DNA of 64,000 nucleotides from Alcaligenaceae bacterium (lineage in GTDB: Bacteria > Pseudomonadota > Gammaproteobacteria > Burkholderiales > Burkholderiaceae_B). Shown here in pieces: positions 60,798-64,000 of this stretch. Both the position numbers and the translations under genes were made by a program. The DNA lies in assembly GCA_013416485.1 (NCBI GenBank), contig JACCEO010000011.1:27737-91736 (forward strand). The letters are read 5' to 3'. The stretch's first letter is position 1, and each line of letters begins with the position of its first letter. Under the pieces are notes generated by a model. It was not told where the DNA came from. It did no database searches and saw only the letters and a program-made list of their open reading frames with translations.

Positions 60798-60959
60798 ATG
60801 GACAAGCATGGCTCCCCGCCTAAAAAGGCACAAACGAAACACGCCGAACCCCTGGGCGTATCGAAAGGCCAGACTCAAGATACATCACCATCTACGAGTA
60901 GAACAGGTTCAGTGACTGATCATAAAACGGTTCAACGAAGCCCTACAAAAGGCAGGTAA
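60798..60959 (+). CDS. Small polar protein, 53 residues
   Basis: ATG 60798 has GGAGG five bases upstream. It reads MDKHGSPPKKAQTKHAEPLG and ends SPTKGR; Lys, Thr, Ser, Gln and Pro dominate, so it is probably unstructured. It lies in the 400-bp gap between the ankyrin gene and a VOC gene and is not recognised. The leader closely matches that of the small gene at 61531. Confidence 0.5.
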   Translation: MDKHGSPPKKAQTKHAEPLGVSKGQTQDTSPSTSRTGSVTDHKTVQRSPTKGR

Positions 60960-61025
60960 TGTAAATCTGCAGTAATGCTCCGGTCAGTCAATGGGTGGCT
61001 GGCCAAGCTTGCCCGGTTCGTGTCG

Positions 61026-61409
61026 TTAGGTAGCAATGTATTCAGAGATTTCAATCAAATTGAGATCTGGATCGCGCAAGTAAATTGAACGAATTGGCCC
61101 TGTCGCTCCGGTGCGAGATACGGGACCTTCAATGATTGTTGCTCCTTTCTGTTGCAGAGAAGCAATGACATTATCTAAAGGGCAGTCTGCAATAAAACAC
61201 AAGTCCAATGAGCCAGACACAGGTAAGTGCGCCTTAGGTTCGAACTCCGCCCCCTTGATATGAAGATTGATTTTTTGCTGCCCGAAGCGAAATGCCTTAC
61301 GCCCCTCACCAAAGGTCTCCAATGTCATTCCTAGTAGATTTACATAAAAGTCGATGCTGGCTTTTTCGTTTGTTGTTGTAAGTACCAGATGATCTAAATG
61401 GTGAATCAT
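61026..61409 (-). CDS. VOC-family (glyoxalase-like) protein
   Basis: 127 residues from ATG 61409 (MIHHLDHLVLTTTNEKAS), chosen for the spacing to AGGATA; ATG 61415 is too close to it. The two beta-alpha-beta-beta-beta modules are visible, with metal-type residues His (HLDHLVLT), His (KINLHIKG) and Glu (NLIEISEY). Similar proteins act as dioxygenases, glyoxalases or antibiotic-binding proteins. Substrate unknown. Confidence 0.88.
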   Translation of the reverse strand: MIHHLDHLVLTTTNEKASIDFYVNLLGMTLETFGEGRKAFRFGQQKINLHIKGAEFEPKAHLPVSGSLDLCFIADCPLDNVIASLQQKGATIIEGPVSRTGATGPIRSIYLRDPDLNLIEISEYIAT

Positions 61410-61530
61410 GAACATTATCCTACGGTATGTGGTCTTGTTATTGTAACGATGGCGCTGTGTGTGCTTTAGATTGGGATGAGGCTTTTTGTTTTTCTGGCAT
61501 ACTTACTCTGTTTATTAAATGGAGGTTCAT

Positions 61531-61716
61531 ATGTCAGAAACCAATAAAATAAAAATTAGCAGAAAACAACAAAAAAGAGCGGAAAGTGTTGTCGAACAAT
61601 TCCTGGCAATAAGGGCTTGCCTGAAGAAAGCAGAATCAGGTGATGATGAAATCGACGACATTGATGAGGTTGCCGCTCAGCTTACGGTCGCAGCGTTTAA
61701 ACCCATCAAAAGATAG
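61531..61716 (+). CDS. Small hypothetical protein, 61 residues
   Basis: ATG 61531 has GGAGG upstream; an in-frame ATG at 61519 overlaps that ribosome site. A basic N-terminus (KIKISRKQQKRAE) is followed by an acidic stretch (SGDDEIDDIDE) and ends KPIKR. The helical pattern suggests a small folded or coiled protein. Not recognised. Confidence 0.6.
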   Translation: MSETNKIKISRKQQKRAESVVEQFLAIRACLKKAESGDDEIDDIDEVAAQLTVAAFKPIKR

Positions 61717-61800
61717 GATAGAAAAATTGGCGTATAGGCGAGTGAGCGAGTGAATTTATAGCCAAAAGCTATGACAACGGTAGAAAACAATTTCTTTTAA

Positions 61801-61818
61801 ATGATAATCAATCTCATT
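61801..61818 (+). promoter_or_regulatory. Fur-like box and -10 region upstream of the DUF2061 gene
   Basis: ATGATAATCAATCTCATT, whose complement AATGAGATTGATTATCAT fits the Fur pattern AATGAGAATNATTATCAT closely. TATAAT follows at 61818-61823, so a bound repressor would block the promoter. No good -35 box is visible. It lies 30 bp before the DUF2061 start. Confidence 0.62.
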
Positions 61819-61847
61819 ATAATAAGTCATTGTTTTAGGAGTTGATC

Positions 61848-62078
61848 ATGCAGATTATCGCTTTCAAGACTAGCCAATTATGTCTACACATGGGCGTTGC
61901 CTTTGCCGTAACGTATGCCTTCACCGGCTCACTTGCGGTAGGAGGCGTGGCTGCAATTGTTGAGCCTATCTGCAATGTGACCTTAATGCCCATGCACGAT
62001 AAGCTTTGGGAACGTTATCGTAAAAGCCGCTTGGCTAGCAAATCTACGGCTGGAATAGCGGGACAAGTGAGCGCTTGA
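61848..62078 (+). CDS. DUF2061 membrane protein
   Basis: 76 residues from ATG 61848 (AGGAG six bases upstream; a TTG at 61842 is the alternative). Two hydrophobic segments (HMGVAFAVTYAFTGSLAVGGV and AAIVEPICNVTLMPMHDKLWERY) match the DUF2061 family of small inner-membrane proteins. Function unknown. The Fur-like box upstream suggests an iron-linked role. Confidence 0.82.
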   Translation: MQIIAFKTSQLCLHMGVAFAVTYAFTGSLAVGGVAAIVEPICNVTLMPMHDKLWERYRKSRLASKSTAGIAGQVSA

Positions 62079-62142
62079 GACTGAGTAACTGGCGATTTTT
62101 ACTGCTTATCCATGCGAGCGTGGAAATGCCGTTTATTCTGAT

Positions 62143-62802
62143 TTATTCAGATTTTTTCGCTTGATTCATCAAGGACAACAAGTCTTGTATAAAGCCTTCA
62201 CTGTTTTCCGCTGTAGCGCGGTCTTTGCGACCGCTTCGAAAAAGAATGATGCCTACGATAAGCAGTGCAATGCTGATTAGCAAGGCATAAGCGGCCCATA
62301 AAGCAAGGAATGCACCGCTGCCTATGAAGACCCAAGGGAACCAGCCGTCCATGCCATCTTGACGATAGGCGTTGCGCGGTTCGGATGCTGAATAGATAAT
62401 CTTGACCGAACTGCCCAAGGTTGGGCGTTTGTTGGTCGTAATAGAAGACGTTAATGTGTAGGTTTTACCGTCCACGTCATAACTATATACTGGCGAATAA
62501 GCATGCTTTCGGTCGGAGTCGCGCACGCGATGTGCTTCGCTAACCTTGCCTTGAACTTGGACGGCATCAGGATACTCGTCAGGCGACATGTAAATGCCGA
62601 CACTAGCAAACACCACTGCACCTATGACAAGTACCATTGCTCCAAGCAAACTGTTGCTACTGCGCGAGCCCCGTACAAAGCCAAATATACCCTCGGCCAT
62701 GAAAGCGGCTCCCATCGCCATTTTTGCCGCGCCACGTGCAGCCGGGTCAGAGGACCAGTTGGTTTTTAAAGAATTAAAAATTGTTTTGATTTTTGACAAC
62801 AT
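62143..62802 (-). CDS. DUF3592 membrane protein
   Basis: 219 residues. An N-terminal pair of hydrophobic segments (AKMAMGAAFMAEGIFGFVRG, LLGAMVLVIGAVVFASVGIYM) is followed by the DUF3592 beta domain (VYSYDVDGKTYTLTSSI, GSSVKIIYSASEPRNAYRQ) and a C-terminal double span (WVFIGSGAFLALWAAYALLIS). Function unknown. Confidence 0.8.
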   Translation of the reverse strand: MLSKIKTIFNSLKTNWSSDPAARGAAKMAMGAAFMAEGIFGFVRGSRSSNSLLGAMVLVIGAVVFASVGIYMSPDEYPDAVQVQGKVSEAHRVRDSDRKHAYSPVYSYDVDGKTYTLTSSITTNKRPTLGSSVKIIYSASEPRNAYRQDGMDGWFPWVFIGSGAFLALWAAYALLISIALLIVGIILFRSGRKDRATAENSEGFIQDLLSLMNQAKKSE

Positions 62803-63007
62803 GGCTATACCGTCTCCATTTTATTTTCTGTTGGCTGGGGATTTGCCACAAGCCCTTCCGGTGATTTCCTATGTTGCCTCTAGGATAGCTTATTTGTAGT
62901 AGAGAAGAGCGACACTTGGCTAGGGCGCTATCTTTATTGTTAAACGCCTCAGAGGTATTGCTGCGTGCTATAAGAATACCTATGGCATTTATGTGGGGCT
63001 AGACAAG

Positions 63008-63286
63008 ATGATTATTCAATCGGTTATTCGATTCGGCATAACGCTGTCTCTTGGCGCGATGGTTTCTGGATGCGCCTTCTTTAGTTGGGGCTCTACAAAA
63101 AACAGCCCAAATACTTCGGTAAGTGGCAGTCACTACTCAAGCCGTAGCAGCGAGTGCAACTGGAATCGCAATAGCTGTATGCATGAAGGTTCGTATGAAC
63201 TAGGAGAGAGGGCTTACGCTGAACAGGAAGCAAAAGATCTGAACCGTGAAGCATTGGTGAAGTTTCGTCAAAGCGCACGCAGGTGA
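63008..63286 (+). CDS. Small lipoprotein
   Basis: 92 residues from ATG 63008; a GTG at 62993 would add five. Lipobox MVSGC gives a lipidated Cys at about 22. The mature part is Ser/Asn-rich with two further cysteines (SSECNWNRNSCMHEG), then a charged helix. Not recognised. An inverted repeat AGGTATT/AATACCT at 62953-62981 lies just upstream and overlaps a possible -10 (TATAAG). Confidence 0.6.
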   Translation: MIIQSVIRFGITLSLGAMVSGCAFFSWGSTKNSPNTSVSGSHYSSRSSECNWNRNSCMHEGSYELGERAYAEQEAKDLNREALVKFRQSARR

Positions 63287-63382
63287 TTGACCGTCAGCCT
63301 ATTAAGGAGTTAGGCCAGAAGAAGCTCGAATAAGAGGCATCGACGAAGATCCAACCTTGATATAAATTGAATGGGGTAAACA

Positions 63383-63477
63383 CACCGGCTTGACAAGTTT
63401 TTTAAACTGCTTCATAATCTCGTTTCTCTGCTGCTAACACAGCGATTCGCAAGTAGCGAAATCACAGTGTCAGTAGC
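63383..63477 (+). repeat. Promoter-hairpin unit, copy 1
   Basis: Contains promoter P1 and the start of the leader. Outer stem 63430-63440 pairs with 63467-63477 (11 bp with one mismatch and one G-U). Inner stem GATTCGC/GCGAAATC surrounds loop AAGTA. The unit repeats 240 bp downstream with a different inner stem. Confidence 0.78.
63390..63418 (+). promoter_or_regulatory. rRNA promoter P1
   Basis: TTGACA at 63390-63395, a 17-bp spacer and CATAAT at 63413-63418, with AT-rich sequence upstream. It is the first of two near-identical promoters 240 bp apart ahead of the 16S gene. Confidence 0.85.
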
Positions 63478-63622
63478 AAGCAAGAGCAGCGGCCTTACCC
63501 CGCTAGGTTGAGTTCTACGGAACTTCCCGGCAGGTAACGCAGCAGGTCATGTAGTAGTCAGTAGGTTAAGTGCAGTACGGCAGGGTTTACAGTTTTCGGC
63601 GATACGCCTAACAAAAAATCCC

Positions 63623-63718
63623 CACCGGCTTGACAAACTTTTAAAACTGCTTCATAATCTCGTTTCTCTGCTGCTAACACAGCGAGCCGCCAACCGCGGC
63701 AAGCGTAGTGTCAGTAGC
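63623..63718 (+). repeat. Promoter-hairpin unit, copy 2
   Basis: Near-identical to copy 1 from the promoter to the outer stem (63670-63680 pairing with 63708-63718), but the inner stem is GCCGC/GCGGC around loop CAACC. Pairing is kept although the bases differ, which indicates selection on structure. Confidence 0.78.
63630..63658 (+). promoter_or_regulatory. rRNA promoter P2
   Basis: TTGACA at 63630-63635, a 17-bp spacer and CATAAT at 63653-63658, identical in both boxes and spacing to P1. It lies about 320 bp before mature 16S rRNA. Confidence 0.87.
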
Positions 63719-63765
63719 TAGGCAGTACCGAATTTCGATACGGTGTTTAACAACATCGCATCACA

Positions 63766-63774
63766 CGCTCTTTA
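63766..63774 (+). promoter_or_regulatory. rRNA antitermination boxA
   Basis: CGCTCTTTA followed by ACAA matches the boxA consensus TGCTCTTTA that binds NusB-S10 in the rRNA leader. It lies between promoter P2 and the 16S gene, as expected. Confidence 0.82.
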
Positions 63775-63978
63775 ACAATTTAACAGCTGATAAGTGTGGG
63801 CGCTTGGAATGAGTGTGCAACCTTTCTCACGAAGGGTCGCCAAATTTATATCAAGTGCTCGCACATTGAAAGAAGTACAGGTTCTAATTTATTGGAACAT
63901 GTCTATTTCTTTGAGCGAAGCGACGTATGACCTGGCCTTTTTCGGAAGGCTTTGGAAATTACGATTTATACAGAGATT

Positions 63979-64000
63979 AAACTGAAGAGTTTGATCCTGG
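63979..64000 (+). rRNA. rrs: 16S ribosomal RNA, 5' end only
   Basis: AAACTGAAGAGTTTGATCCTGG is the conserved first 22 bases of bacterial 16S rRNA; the gene runs off the window. The C in AAACTGAAGAG is typical of Betaproteobacteria. Tandem promoters and boxA stand upstream. Confidence 0.95.

Noticed and set aside
63794..63985. 63-residue open frame in the rRNA leader
   Set aside because: It overlaps boxA and the start of 16S rRNA and has no protein-like features; leaders of rRNA are not translated.

Overview
The window looks like a chromosomal segment of a betaproteobacterium in or near the Alcaligenaceae (Bordetella/Advenella-like), with moderate GC. This rests on gene order (ndk-rlmN-rodZ-ispG-hisS-yfgM-bamB-der, hfq-hflX-hflK-hflC-hisZ-purA, rpsU-dnaG-rpoD), on hisZ, on a Lys/Ala-rich RpoD N-terminus, on the membrane-bound urate oxidase PuuD, and on a 16S rRNA 5' end reading AAACTGAAGAGTTTGATCCTGG. 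The genus is not determined.

Layout. 1-7988: seven genes of a type IVb (R64 thin-pilus-like) pilus cluster, pilN-O-P-Q-R-S-V, tightly coupled; the left end is cut by the window. 8113-17490: a purine-degradation island. puuD and uraH run leftward; a GntR/FCD regulator, puuE, alc and xdhABC run rightward from a shared intergenic region with a perfect palindrome. Together they cover hypoxanthine/xanthine to urate, 5-hydroxyisourate, OHCU, allantoin, allantoate and ureidoglycolate, except that no OHCU decarboxylase is present. 17552-46882: a long housekeeping block covering translation (alaS, rpsP-rimM-trmD, valS, hisS, rpsU), nucleotide and isoprenoid metabolism (ndk, purA, ispG), envelope (rodZ-like, yfgM, bamB), ribosome assembly (der, hflX), RNA regulation (hfq), protease control (hflKC), histidine synthesis (hisC, hisZ), and dnaG and rpoD. 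Clear intrinsic terminators separate several units.

47000-58567: an accessory region. A sigma-54 activator faces an aldehyde dehydrogenase gene that carries a textbook -24/-12 promoter and two palindromic upstream sites. Then come a FlhE-like periplasmic protein, pxpA, a BenE transporter, a META/DUF4377 lipoprotein, an SMR efflux pump, a DEDD exonuclease, nagB, a glycine-zipper protein and cardiolipin synthase. 58568-63286: small stress and envelope genes, including a decayed umuDC operon that still has its LexA box, a TauE/SafE permease, an ankyrin protein, a VOC protein, DUF2061 under a Fur-like box, a DUF3592 protein, a small lipoprotein, and small ORFs with strong Shine-Dalgarno sites. 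63287-64000: the control region of an rRNA operon, with two tandem near-identical promoters 240 bp apart, each followed by the same outer hairpin, then boxA and the first bases of 16S rRNA.

No CRISPR array, insertion sequence, prophage or clear undescribed multi-gene system was seen. The most informative unexpected items are the umuDC relic, the sigma-54 control region, the duplicated rRNA promoter-hairpin unit, the gaps in the purine and pilus gene sets, the missing rplS after trmD, and several small unannotatable genes.
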